Below the pieces are notes generated by a model. The model had not been told where the DNA came from and made no database searches. It saw only the letters and a program-made list of their open reading frames with translations. Positions 1-7,667 of a DNA stretch of 64,000 bases are shown in pieces. The translations under genes and the position numbers were made by a program. The DNA lies in assembly GCF_004342485.1 (NCBI RefSeq), contig NZ_SMBU01000017.1, forward strand, positions 35,768 to 99,767, given 5' to 3'. The stretch comes from Roseateles saccharophilus (GTDB lineage: Bacteria > Pseudomonadota > Gammaproteobacteria > Burkholderiales > Burkholderiaceae_C). Each line of letters starts with the position of its first letter. Position 1 is the stretch's first letter.

Positions 1-1
1 C

Positions 2-328
2 GACGACGCGAACACGCTGATCGTCGTCGACTGTCTGACGCTGTGGCTGGTCAACTGGCTGATGCCGGCCAGCGGCGCACCGGACGCGCCGGGCTGGCAG
101 GCCGAGCGCGCCGCGCTGCTGGACCTGCTGCCGCGGCTGGCCTCACCCGTCGTCTTTGTGTCCAACGAGGTCGGCTGGGGCGTGTCGCCGCTGGGCCGCG
201 AGGTGCGCGACTATGTCGACGAACTCGGCCGGCTCAACCAGGACGTGGCACGGCGCTGCGGCCGGCTGACACTGATGGTCGCGGGCCAGGCCTGGACGCG
301 GCCCGTAGAGGATTCCAACGATGCTTGA
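2..328 (+). CDS. cobU: CobU/CobP adenosylcobinamide kinase / guanylyltransferase, 3' part
   Basis: This is the C-terminal part of the bifunctional enzyme that phosphorylates adenosylcobinamide and then adds GMP to give adenosylcobinamide-GDP, the activated intermediate for nucleotide-loop assembly. The 5' end lies outside the window. The visible part includes the LIVVDCLTLWL strand and the VSNEVGWG segment followed by the R-DYVDELGRLNQ motif, both typical of the family. The N-terminal P-loop is not visible. The stop overlaps the btuF start by 8 bases, so it leads the corrinoid operon seen here. Confidence 0.93.
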   Translation, partial: DDANTLIVVDCLTLWLVNWLMPASGAPDAPGWQAERAALLDLLPRLASPVVFVSNEVGWGVSPLGREVRDYVDELGRLNQDVARRCGRLTLMVAGQAWTRPVEDSNDA

Positions 329-1178
329 ACGCTTCTTCTTCGCGCTGCTGCTGGCCTGCGCCCTGCCCGCACAGGCCGTCGACATCAAGGACGACCTCGG
401 CCAGACCACGGTGCTGGCCGCGCCGCCGCAGCGCATCGTCAGCCTGCTGCCCTCGCTGACCGAGACGGTCTGCGAGCTCGGCGCCTGCGCCCGCCTCGTC
501 GGCGTGGACCGCTACTCCAACTTCCCGGCGCAGGTGAACGCCCTGCCCAAGCTCGGCGGCATGGACGACACCAATGTCGAGCTGATCGCCTCGCTCAAGC
601 CCGACGTCGTGCTGGTGGCCGTGTCCTCGCGCGTGGCCGAGCGGCTGCGGGCGCTGGGGCTCAAGGTCGTCGCGCTGGAGCCGCGTTCCTACAAGGATGT
701 GCAGCGCGTGCTCGGCATCATCGGCCGCGTGCTCGCCGTGCCGGACGCGCAGCGCGTGTGGCGCCGCATCGAGGCCGGCGTGGCCGCGGCCGCCAGCAGC
801 GTGCCGCCGGCGGCGCGCGGCATCCGCGTCTACTACGAGGTCGCCAGCGGCCTGTATGCGGCCGGCGAGTCTTCGTTCATGGGCGAGACGCTGGCGCGCC
901 TGGGCGCCGGCAACATCATCCCGTCCGGCCTCGGCCCCTTCCCCAAGATCAACCCCGAGTTCGTCGTCAAGGCCAATCCCGGCCTCATCATGGTCGGCGA
1001 TCGCGGCGCCGAGGGCCTGGCCGAGCGCCCCGGCTGGAACCGCATCGACGCCGTGCGCAACGGCCGCATCTGCGTGTTCAAGGCCGAGGACGGCGACGTG
1101 CTCTCCCGCCCCGGCCCGCGCATGGCCGAGGCGGCCCAGATCATGGCGCGCTGCCTGCGGGAAAAGGCAGCCTCGTGA
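321..1178 (+). CDS. btuF: BtuF-like periplasmic cobalamin-binding protein
   Basis: This is a class III periplasmic substrate-binding protein (285 aa) for corrinoid uptake by the BtuCD-type ABC transporter encoded next. An N-terminal signal peptide ends at about ALPAQA (residue 19) and there is no lipobox, so a soluble periplasmic protein is expected. Two lobes are visible: the first has RIVSLLPSLTETV and DRYSNFP, and the second contains GLGPFPKINPEF. The ATG overlaps the cobU 3' end and the stop lies 2 bases before the permease ATG. Haem- or siderophore-binding relatives share the fold; the cobalamin assignment rests on the operon context. Confidence 0.9.
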   Translation: MLERFFFALLLACALPAQAVDIKDDLGQTTVLAAPPQRIVSLLPSLTETVCELGACARLVGVDRYSNFPAQVNALPKLGGMDDTNVELIASLKPDVVLVAVSSRVAERLRALGLKVVALEPRSYKDVQRVLGIIGRVLAVPDAQRVWRRIEAGVAAAASSVPPAARGIRVYYEVASGLYAAGESSFMGETLARLGAGNIIPSGLGPFPKINPEFVVKANPGLIMVGDRGAEGLAERPGWNRIDAVRNGRICVFKAEDGDVLSRPGPRMAEAAQIMARCLREKAAS

Positions 1179-1180
1179 CG

Positions 1181-2161
1181 ATGACCCTCCGTCCCGGCCT
1201 GCTGCTGACCCTTCTGCTGGCCATCGGCCTGCTCTGCGTGCTGGCCGGCGTGGGGGTCGGCAGCACCGGCTGGGCCGACCTGCACGACGAGGGCATGGCC
1301 GTCGTCCTGTGGGAGATCCGCCTGCCGCGCTCTCTCGGCGCCTGGTGGGCCGGTGCGCTGCTGGGCATGGCCGGCGCGATCTCGCAGGGTCTGTTCCGCA
1401 ACCCGCTGGCCGACCCCTATCTGCTGGGCAGCGCCGCGGGTGCCGAACTCGCCGTCGCGATCACGCTCGCTCTGACCGGCGTATCGGCACAGAACGCGTC
1501 GCTGCTGGCCCAGGTGGGCCTGACGGGCCTGGCCTTCGTCGGCACGCTGGTGGGCGTGGGCCTCACGCTGATCCTCGCGCGCGGTGCGGAACAATCGCTG
1601 AGGCTGCTGCTGGCCGGCGTCGTCGTCGGCGTCGTGCTGAACGCGTTGACCAACCTGGTCGCCCTGTGGACGCCGGACATCCTGCGCGCCATGCAGTCCT
1701 TCCTGCTCGGCAACACCGGGCTGCTGGGGTGGAACAGCGTTGGCGTGATGGCCGCGAGCGGCGTCGTGGCCCTCGCCATCGGTCTGCTGGGCAGCCCGGC
1801 CCTGGACGCGCTGACGCTGGGCGAAGCCACCGCCACGTCGCTTGGCATGCGCCTGCCCCTCGCAAGGCTGCTTCTGATCTTCGCGTTCGCGATGGCCACA
1901 GGCGCCGCCGTCGCGCAGACCGGCGTCATCGCCTTCGTGGGTCTGGCCGCCCCCCACCTTGTTCGCACGCTGTGCCCGATGCTGCACGGCTGGCTGATCC
2001 TTCTGTCCGCCGCGGCGGGCGGTGCGCTGCTGCTGGCGGCGGATGTGCTCGCTCGTGCGCTGATCCGCCCGCAGGAACTGCCGGTCGGCCTCGTTACCGC
2101 GCTGCTGGGCGGCGCCTACCTGACCGTGCTGATGCATCGCCGGGGAGCAGTGCGGCGATGA
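1181..2161 (+). CDS. btuC: BtuC/FecCD-type corrinoid ABC transporter permease
   Basis: Integral inner-membrane permease of the FecCD family, about 326 aa, rich in Leu/Val/Ala helices consistent with the family's ten membrane segments. The motif GLFRNPLADPYLLG near the N-terminus and the cytoplasmic loop region around FVGLAAPHLVR are typical of BtuC and FhuB/FecD proteins. The ATG at 1181 is preferred; an in-frame GTG at 1175 overlaps the btuF stop and is an alternative. The stop overlaps the ATPase start (ATGA), so the two are probably translationally coupled. It would import corrinoid delivered by BtuF. Confidence 0.9.
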   Translation: MTLRPGLLLTLLLAIGLLCVLAGVGVGSTGWADLHDEGMAVVLWEIRLPRSLGAWWAGALLGMAGAISQGLFRNPLADPYLLGSAAGAELAVAITLALTGVSAQNASLLAQVGLTGLAFVGTLVGVGLTLILARGAEQSLRLLLAGVVVGVVLNALTNLVALWTPDILRAMQSFLLGNTGLLGWNSVGVMAASGVVALAIGLLGSPALDALTLGEATATSLGMRLPLARLLLIFAFAMATGAAVAQTGVIAFVGLAAPHLVRTLCPMLHGWLILLSAAAGGALLLAADVLARALIRPQELPVGLVTALLGGAYLTVLMHRRGAVRR

Positions 2162-2916
2162 CGGTCCTGCATGCCCGCATCGAGTGCGTCCGCATCGACG
2201 GCCGCGACCTCATCCACGGCATCGACCTCGCACTGCCCCGGGGCCGCTGGACCGCCGTCGTCGGCCCCAACGGCGCCGGCAAGTCCACGCTGCTGCGCGC
2301 CATCGCCGGCCTGCAGCGCTGCGAAGGCGCGGTGACGCTGGCCGGCCGGCCGCTGCACGACTGGCCCGCGCGCGCGCGCGCCCGCCAGCTCGCCTGGATG
2401 GGCCAGCAGGAGGGCGGCGCCGACGACCTGACGGCCTGGGACGTCGTCATGCTCGGCCGCCTGCCGCACCGGCCCTGGCTGGCGCCGCCCACCGCCGCCG
2501 ACCAGCGCGCCGCCGAGGCCGCGATGCGGGCCACGCAGAGCTGGGACTGGCGCGAACGCCGCCTGGGCTCGCTGTCAGGCGGCGAACGCCAGCGCGTGCT
2601 GCTGGCCCGCGCCCTGGCCGTCGACGCGCCGCTGACGCTGATGGATGAGCCCCTGACCCACCTCGACCCGCCCCACCAGGCCGAGTGGATGGCCCTGGTG
2701 CGCGCACGCGTCGCGGCCGGGCACAGCATCGTCAGCGTGCTGCACGAATTGCACCTCGCGCTGCAGGCCGACCACCTCGTGCTGATGGCCGACGGCCGCA
2801 TCGCCCACAGCGGCGCGCCGGCCGACCCCGCCACGCATGAGGCGCTGCGCCGGGTGTTCGGCCCCAGCCTGCACATCGCGCAGGTCGAGGGGCGCTGGGT
2901 GGCGCTGCCGCTATGA
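2158..2916 (+). CDS. btuD: BtuD-like corrinoid ABC transporter ATP-binding protein
   Basis: Cytoplasmic ABC ATPase of about 252 aa that powers BtuC. Walker A GPNGAGKST has its lysine at residue 42, the signature is LSGGERQRV, and Walker B is followed by DEPLTHLD. The start was chosen because it overlaps the permease stop by four bases and precedes a typical N-terminal beta strand; longer upstream reading has no family resemblance. The stop also overlaps the following cbiA gene. Related FecE/HmuV ATPases look the same; the corrinoid role comes from context. Confidence 0.92.
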   Translation: MTVLHARIECVRIDGRDLIHGIDLALPRGRWTAVVGPNGAGKSTLLRAIAGLQRCEGAVTLAGRPLHDWPARARARQLAWMGQQEGGADDLTAWDVVMLGRLPHRPWLAPPTAADQRAAEAAMRATQSWDWRERRLGSLSGGERQRVLLARALAVDAPLTLMDEPLTHLDPPHQAEWMALVRARVAAGHSIVSVLHELHLALQADHLVLMADGRIAHSGAPADPATHEALRRVFGPSLHIAQVEGRWVALPL

Positions 2917-4208
2917 CAAGCTGCCCTGCCCTCTTCATCAGCGCGCCGTCCTCGGGCTCGGGCAAGACCAGCGTCACCGCGGCCATCGCGCGCAGCCATG
3001 CCCGCCGCGGCGAGCGCGTGCGCGTGTTCAAGACCGGGCCCGACTTCCTCGACCCCGGCATCCTCGAGCGCGCCAGCGGCCACGCGGCCTACCAGCTCGA
3101 CCTCTTCATGGGCGGCTTCGAGCACTGCCGGGCGCTGCTGGCCGAGGCCTCCCGCGAGGCCGACCTCATCCTCGTCGAAGGCGTCATGGGCCTGTTCGAC
3201 GGCAAGCCCAGCAGCGCCGACCTGGCCGCAGCCTTCGGCCTGCCCGTCGTCTGCGTCATCGACGCCTCGGCCATGGCCCAGACCTTCGCGGCCCTGGCCA
3301 CGGGCCTGGCGCGCTTCCTGCCTGAGCTCAGGCATGCCGGCGTCATCGCCAACCGCATCGGCAGCGCCGCCCACGGCCGCATGCTGGCCGAGGGCCTGCC
3401 CGACGATCTGCCGCTGATCGCCGCGCTGCCGCGCGACGCCAGCCTCAGCCTGCCCGAACGCCATCTCGGCCTCGTGCAGGCGCTGGAGCAGCCGGCGCTG
3501 CGCACCCAGCTCGACGCCTGGGCCGATGCCTGGGAGGAGGGCCTGCGCCCGGGCTTCGCCTTCCAGCCCATCCGGTTCGACTCGCCGCAGGAGCCGCCGC
3601 CGCCGCGCCTGCTCGCCGGCCGGCGCATCGCCATCGCGCGCGACGCCGCCTTCGGCTTCATCTACCCCGCCAACCTCGACCTGCTGCGCGCGCTGGGTGC
3701 CGAGCTGGCCTTCTTCTCGCCCATCGGCCATGAGGCCCTGCCCGGCTGCGACGCGCTGTGGCTGCCCGGCGGCTACCCCGAGCTGCACGGCGACGCGCTG
3801 GCCACGCACCCGACGCTGGCCGCCGACCTCGCCGCCCACGTCGCCGCGGGCCGGCCGCTGCTGGCCGAGTGCGGCGGCATGCTGGCCCTGCTGGACGAGC
3901 TGACCGACGCCGACGGCCGCAGCCACCGCATGGCCGGCCTGCTGCCCGGCCGCGCGCGCGTGCAGCAGCGCCTGGCGGCACTGGGCCTGCAGTCCCTGAA
4001 CTGGCCGGAAGGCCCGCTGCGCGGCCACAGCTTCCACTACTCCACGCTGGAGACGCCGCTCGCGCCGATCGCGCGGGCCGGCAACCCCAACGGCGGCAGC
4101 ACCGCCGAGGCCCTCTACCAGCAGGGCTCGCTGCGCGCGAGCTATGTGCACCACTACTTCCCGTCCAACCCCGAGGCCGTGGCCATGTGGTTCGGCGCTG
4201 CGCGATGA
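2913..4208 (+). CDS. cbiA: Cobyrinate a,c-diamide synthase
   Basis: This glutamine-dependent enzyme amidates the a and c acetamide side chains of (hydrogeno)byrinic or cobyrinic acid using ATP. The 431-aa protein has the two expected domains: an N-terminal dethiobiotin-synthetase-like P-loop (SAPSSGSGKTSVTAA, residues about 9-23) and a C-terminal class-I glutamine amidotransferase-like domain with the nucleophile Cys in LLAECGGMLAL. The gene is also called cobB in aerobic-pathway nomenclature. Its presence shows that the organism carries corrin-ring amidation steps and not salvage alone. It overlaps both neighbours by four bases. Confidence 0.94.
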   Translation: MTSCPALFISAPSSGSGKTSVTAAIARSHARRGERVRVFKTGPDFLDPGILERASGHAAYQLDLFMGGFEHCRALLAEASREADLILVEGVMGLFDGKPSSADLAAAFGLPVVCVIDASAMAQTFAALATGLARFLPELRHAGVIANRIGSAAHGRMLAEGLPDDLPLIAALPRDASLSLPERHLGLVQALEQPALRTQLDAWADAWEEGLRPGFAFQPIRFDSPQEPPPPRLLAGRRIAIARDAAFGFIYPANLDLLRALGAELAFFSPIGHEALPGCDALWLPGGYPELHGDALATHPTLAADLAAHVAAGRPLLAECGGMLALLDELTDADGRSHRMAGLLPGRARVQQRLAALGLQSLNWPEGPLRGHSFHYSTLETPLAPIARAGNPNGGSTAEALYQQGSLRASYVHHYFPSNPEAVAMWFGAAR

Positions 4209-4852
4209 ACACCCACTTCGACGCCGCGGCCCAGGCCGCCCTGCACGAGATCCTGACCGCGCGGCGCGACTGCCGCCACTTCCTGCCCGGCCCGCCCCTG
4301 CCCGACGAGCAGCTCGCGCGCCTGCTCGGCGCGGCCCACCAGGCGCCCTCGGTCGGCCTGATGCAGCCCTGGCGCTTCATGCGCCTGGCGGGCCCGCGCT
4401 GGCGCGAGCGGCTGGCCCCGCTGGTGGAGGCCGAGCGCCAGGCCACGGCCGCCGCCCTCGGCCCGCGGGCCGACGAATTCCTGCGCCTCAAGGTCGAGGG
4501 CCTGCGCGACTGCGCGGAACTGCTCGCCCTCATCCTCGCGCCCGACGACGGCACCGTGTTCGGCCGCCGCACGCTGCCGCAGGAGATGGCCCTGTGCTCG
4601 GCAGGCGCCGCGGTGCAAAACCTCTGGCTGGCCGCGCGCGCCGAGAACCTGGGCCTGGGCTGGGTGTCGATGTTCGATCCGGCCGCCCTCGCGCGAACCT
4701 TGCACCTTCCGGAGGGCGCCGTGCCGCTCGGCCTGCTCTGCCTTGGCCCCGTGCCCGCCTTCTACGACCGACCCATGCTGGAGCAGGAGGGCTGGCGTCA
4801 GCGCCGCCCCCTGCAGGACCTGCTGATGGAGCCCCCCGACCATGCAGATTGA
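4205..4852 (+). CDS. bluB: BluB 5,6-dimethylbenzimidazole synthase
   Basis: Flavin-destructase of the nitroreductase fold that converts reduced FMN and oxygen to 5,6-dimethylbenzimidazole, the lower ligand of B12. The 215-aa sequence has the family start RRDCRHFLPGPPLP, the substrate/flavin segment APSVGLMQPWRFM and the C-terminal LGLGWVSMFDPA. The ATG overlaps the cbiA stop; longer upstream reading is a shadow of cbiA. The 3' end overlaps cobO by 11 bases. It indicates aerobic production of true cobalamin rather than a pseudocobalamin. Confidence 0.94.
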   Translation: MNTHFDAAAQAALHEILTARRDCRHFLPGPPLPDEQLARLLGAAHQAPSVGLMQPWRFMRLAGPRWRERLAPLVEAERQATAAALGPRADEFLRLKVEGLRDCAELLALILAPDDGTVFGRRTLPQEMALCSAGAAVQNLWLAARAENLGLGWVSMFDPAALARTLHLPEGAVPLGLLCLGPVPAFYDRPMLEQEGWRQRRPLQDLLMEPPDHAD

Positions 4853-5411
4853 ACAACCTCCCGTCAAACACGAACGCGTCGTCCCCACCGGCGAGCGACG
4901 TGGCCTCGTCCTCGTGCACACCGGCGACGGCAAGGGCAAGAGCACGGCCGCCTTCGGCCTCGCGCTGCGCGCCCACGGCCGCGGCAAGCCAGTGCTGATC
5001 TACCAGTTCATGAAGGTCCCCAGCGCCCGCTTCGGCGAGCACCGTGTCTTCGAGAAGATCGGCGTGCCCGTCATCGGCCTGGGCGACGGCTTCTCGTGGA
5101 AGAGCAAGGACCTGGAGCACAGCGCTGAGCTGGCCCGCGAGGGCTGGGCGCGCGCCGAGGCCACCCTCCGCGGCGGCGAGCATTTCCTCGTCGTGCTGGA
5201 CGAGATCATGTACCCGCTGCGCTACGGCTGGATCGCGCTGGACAAGGTGCTGGCCTGCCTGCGCGAGCGCCCCGCGCATGTGCACGTCGTGCTGACCGGC
5301 CGCAACGCGCCGGCCGAGCTGATCGAGCTTGCCGACACCGTGACCGAGATGACGATGGTCAAGCACCACTACCAGGCTGGCGTGCCGGCGCAGCGAGGGA
5401 TAGAGGATTGA
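4842..5411 (+). CDS. cobO: Cob(I)yrinic acid a,c-diamide adenosyltransferase (CobO/CobA type)
   Basis: ATP:corrinoid adenosyltransferase (189 aa) that attaches the 5'-deoxyadenosyl ligand to cobalt. The P-loop HTGDGKGKSTAAFGLALR at about residues 26-43 is the hallmark of this RecA-like family, and VVLDEIMYPLRYGW is the conserved Walker-B region. The C-terminus VKHHYQAGVPAQRGIED matches the usual family ending. It overlaps bluB at its 5' end and the following DUF1636 gene at its stop (TTGA). Confidence 0.95.
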   Translation: MQIEQPPVKHERVVPTGERRGLVLVHTGDGKGKSTAAFGLALRAHGRGKPVLIYQFMKVPSARFGEHRVFEKIGVPVIGLGDGFSWKSKDLEHSAELAREGWARAEATLRGGEHFLVVLDEIMYPLRYGWIALDKVLACLRERPAHVHVVLTGRNAPAELIELADTVTEMTMVKHHYQAGVPAQRGIED

Positions 5412-5743
5412 GCGCCCTCGTCATTTGCACCACTTGCGCCGACGGCAGGGGTCAGGCCCTGCTGGAGGCCGTCGAGAACGAGGCATTGGCGCGTGACTGG
5501 CCGCTGCCCATCCGCGGCCAGGCCTGCATGGCCGCCTGCAAACAGAGCTGCACGGCGGCGCTGCAGGGGGCGGGCAAGCACAGCTATCTGTTCGGCCAGC
5601 TGGCGCCCGACGCAGCCTGCGTCGACGCGCTGCTGGCCGTGGCTGCCCAGCATGCCGAGCCGGGCGAAGGCCTGCTGGCCTGGGAGCGCCGGCCCGAGCG
5701 GCTCAAGAGCGGCCTCGTGGCCCGGTTGCCGCCGCTGCGTTGA
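5408..5743 (+). CDS. DUF1636 family Cys-rich protein in the B12 operon
   Basis: Small 111-aa protein of the DUF1636 type, often found beside cobalamin genes; its biochemical role is not established. Cys7 and Cys10 lie in ICTTCADG, and Cys40, Cys44 and Cys48 in QACMAACKQSC. This C-x2-C plus C-x3-C-x3-C spacing resembles thioredoxin-like [2Fe-2S] ferredoxins, so a metal- or cluster-binding role is inferred. The only reasonable start is a TTG that overlaps the cobO stop, and its stop overlaps the next ATG (TGATG), so translation is probably coupled on both sides. Confidence 0.82.
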   Translation: MSALVICTTCADGRGQALLEAVENEALARDWPLPIRGQACMAACKQSCTAALQGAGKHSYLFGQLAPDAACVDALLAVAAQHAEPGEGLLAWERRPERLKSGLVARLPPLR

Positions 5744-6675
5744 TGGCTCCCGTCTACATGAGCGCGCTGCTGCCGCTGGCGATGGCCGTGGCCCTGCTGG
5801 TGGACCGCCTCGGCGAGCCGCCCGCCTGGGCGCATCCGGTCGTCGGCATGGGGCGCTATCTGGGCCTGTTCCGGCTGACCAGGCTGCCGCCGGCCCTGGG
5901 CTTCATCGCTGGCGCGCTGGTCTGGCTCGCCGGCGCCGTCGCGGTCGTCTTCATCGCGCTGTGGCTGCAAGGCCAACTGCTGCTGGGGCTGCAGCCCTGG
6001 GCCTCGCCGCTGCGCCTGCTGGCCACGGCGGCGCTGACCGGCCTGCTGCTCAAGCCCCTGCTGGCCTGGCGCATGCTGGCCGACGAGGCCAGGGCCGTGG
6101 AAGCGGCGCTGGGCGAGTCGCTCGCCGCCGGCCGCGCCCGGCTGTCGCACCTCGTCAGCCGCGACACCGCGGCGCTGACCGAGACCGAGGTGCGCGAGGC
6201 CGCCATCGAGACGCTGGCCGAGAACCTGAACGACTCGGTCATCGCGCCACTGTTCTGGTTCGCCATGGCAGGCCTGCCCGGCGCGGCGCTCTACCGCTTT
6301 GCGAACACGGCAGACGCGATGTGGGGCTACCGCGACGAGCGCGAGTGGTGCGGCAAATGGGCTGCGCGGGCGGACGATGTGCTGTCCTGGCTGCCGGCGC
6401 GGCTGACGGCCCTGGCGCTGCTGCCGCCGTCGTTGCCTGCATTGATGCGCGAAGCCCGCTGCCCCCCGTCGCCCAACAGCGGCTGGCCGATGGCGGCGAT
6501 GGCGCTGCGCCTGGGCCTGCGCCTGTCCAAGCCTGGTGTCTACGCATTGCACGCCTCGGGCCGCAGCGCCGCGGCCGGCGACCTGGCCGCCGCGCGTGGC
6601 GTCGCACGTCAGGCCGTCGCCGCCGGGCTCGCGCTGACCGCCGCGCTGGCCTGGGCCCTGAGGTCCACGACATGA
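5743..6675 (+). CDS. cbiB: Adenosylcobinamide-phosphate synthase (CbiB/CobD)
   Basis: Inner-membrane enzyme that joins adenosylcobyric acid with (R)-1-amino-2-propanol O-2-phosphate. The 310-aa hydrophobic protein has the N-terminal signature LLVDRLGEPPAWAHPVVGMGR and the central conserved block ETLAENLNDSVIAPLFW, followed by the NTADAMWGYRDE segment. The ATG at 5743 overlaps the preceding stop; a TTG one codon upstream is possible. The stop overlaps the next gene, whose product supplies the aminopropanol phosphate. Confidence 0.94.
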   Translation: MAPVYMSALLPLAMAVALLVDRLGEPPAWAHPVVGMGRYLGLFRLTRLPPALGFIAGALVWLAGAVAVVFIALWLQGQLLLGLQPWASPLRLLATAALTGLLLKPLLAWRMLADEARAVEAALGESLAAGRARLSHLVSRDTAALTETEVREAAIETLAENLNDSVIAPLFWFAMAGLPGAALYRFANTADAMWGYRDEREWCGKWAARADDVLSWLPARLTALALLPPSLPALMREARCPPSPNSGWPMAAMALRLGLRLSKPGVYALHASGRSAAAGDLAAARGVARQAVAAGLALTAALAWALRSTT

Positions 6676-7667
6676 ACCCCATCCCCATCGAACACGGCGG
6701 CCCGGACGGCGGCCCGCCCGCCGACCACGACTTCTCGACCAATGCCAGCCCGCTCGGCCCGCCGCCCACGCTGTGGCGCGCCATGCAGGGGGCCGACCGG
6801 CAGAACTACCCCGACCCGGCCTACCGTGCGCTGCGCCGCCAGCTGGCCGGCGCGGGCGCGGGCATGGGCGATGCCGACCTCGTGCTGCCCACAGCCGGCG
6901 GCGCCGAAGGCATACGCCGGCTGACGCTGGCCGCACTGCTGGCCGGCCGCCGTGAGGCCTGGGTGCCGCAGCCGGGCTTCGGCGACTACGCCGCCGCGGC
7001 CCAGGCCCTGGGCCTCGCCGTCAAACCCTATGCCGAACCGGCCGATATCCGCCCGGCCGCGCCGGCCCTGGTCTGGATCTGCGAGCCCTGCAACCCGACC
7101 GGCGCGAGCGCCGCCGCCTGGCCCGACCTGGACGGCCACCTCGTCGCCGTCGACCGCGCCTATGCGCCGCTGCGCCTGCAGGGCGAGGAGCCCGCCCCGC
7201 CGCCCGGCGCCTGGCAGCTCGTCTGCCCCAACAAGGCCCTGGGCCTGACCGGTGTGCGTGCCGGCTACCTCGTGGCCCCCGCGGCCGACGAGGCCTGGGC
7301 CCGCGCGCTGTCGCTGGCCCCGAGCTGGGTGCTGTCGGCCGAGGGTGTCGCGCTGCTGGAGCACTGGCTCAGCGCCGAGACCCAGGCCTGGCTGGCCGAC
7401 GCGCGCACGCACCTGCGCAGCTGGGCCGCATCGCAGCGTGCCCTGCTGGCCAGCCTGGACTGGCTGCAGCGCCCGAGCTGCACCAACTTCTGGCTGGCCC
7501 GCCCGCCGCGGCCCGACATCGTGCCGCGGCTGCGCGAGCGCGGCATCCGCGTGCGCGACGCGGCCAGCTTCGGGCTGGACGGCTGGGTGCGCGTGTCGAC
7601 CCAGCCGCCGCGCAGCCAGGCCGCACTGCAGCAGGCGTTGATCGAAATCGAGGAAGAGGATTCATGA
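6672..7667 (+). CDS. cobC: L-threonine-O-3-phosphate decarboxylase (CobD/CobC), PLP enzyme
   Basis: PLP-dependent class I/II aminotransferase-fold enzyme (331 aa) predicted to make (R)-1-amino-2-propanol phosphate, the linker used by CbiB. It resembles HisC but sits in the B12 operon. The N-terminal HGG and DFSTNASPLGPP match the cobalamin subgroup, and the likely PLP lysine is in CPNKALGLTGVRAGYL. ATG at 6672 overlaps the cbiB stop; the much longer upstream reading is a shadow. Naming differs between Salmonella (cobD) and Pseudomonas (cobC). Confidence 0.9.
   Translation: MNPIPIEHGGPDGGPPADHDFSTNASPLGPPPTLWRAMQGADRQNYPDPAYRALRRQLAGAGAGMGDADLVLPTAGGAEGIRRLTLAALLAGRREAWVPQPGFGDYAAAAQALGLAVKPYAEPADIRPAAPALVWICEPCNPTGASAAAWPDLDGHLVAVDRAYAPLRLQGEEPAPPPGAWQLVCPNKALGLTGVRAGYLVAPAADEAWARALSLAPSWVLSAEGVALLEHWLSAETQAWLADARTHLRSWAASQRALLASLDWLQRPSCTNFWLARPPRPDIVPRLRERGIRVRDAASFGLDGWVRVSTQPPRSQAALQQALIEIEEEDS

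Noticed and set aside
697..2157. Long open + frame upstream of btuD in the same frame
   Set aside because: It lies over btuF and btuC, is Arg/Ala/Pro-rich and has no family features; the true gene starts at the ATG at 2158.
2094..4154. 686-codon antisense frame
   Set aside because: It is the complement of btuD and cbiA, with low-complexity Gln/Gly/Arg composition typical of GC-rich antisense frames.
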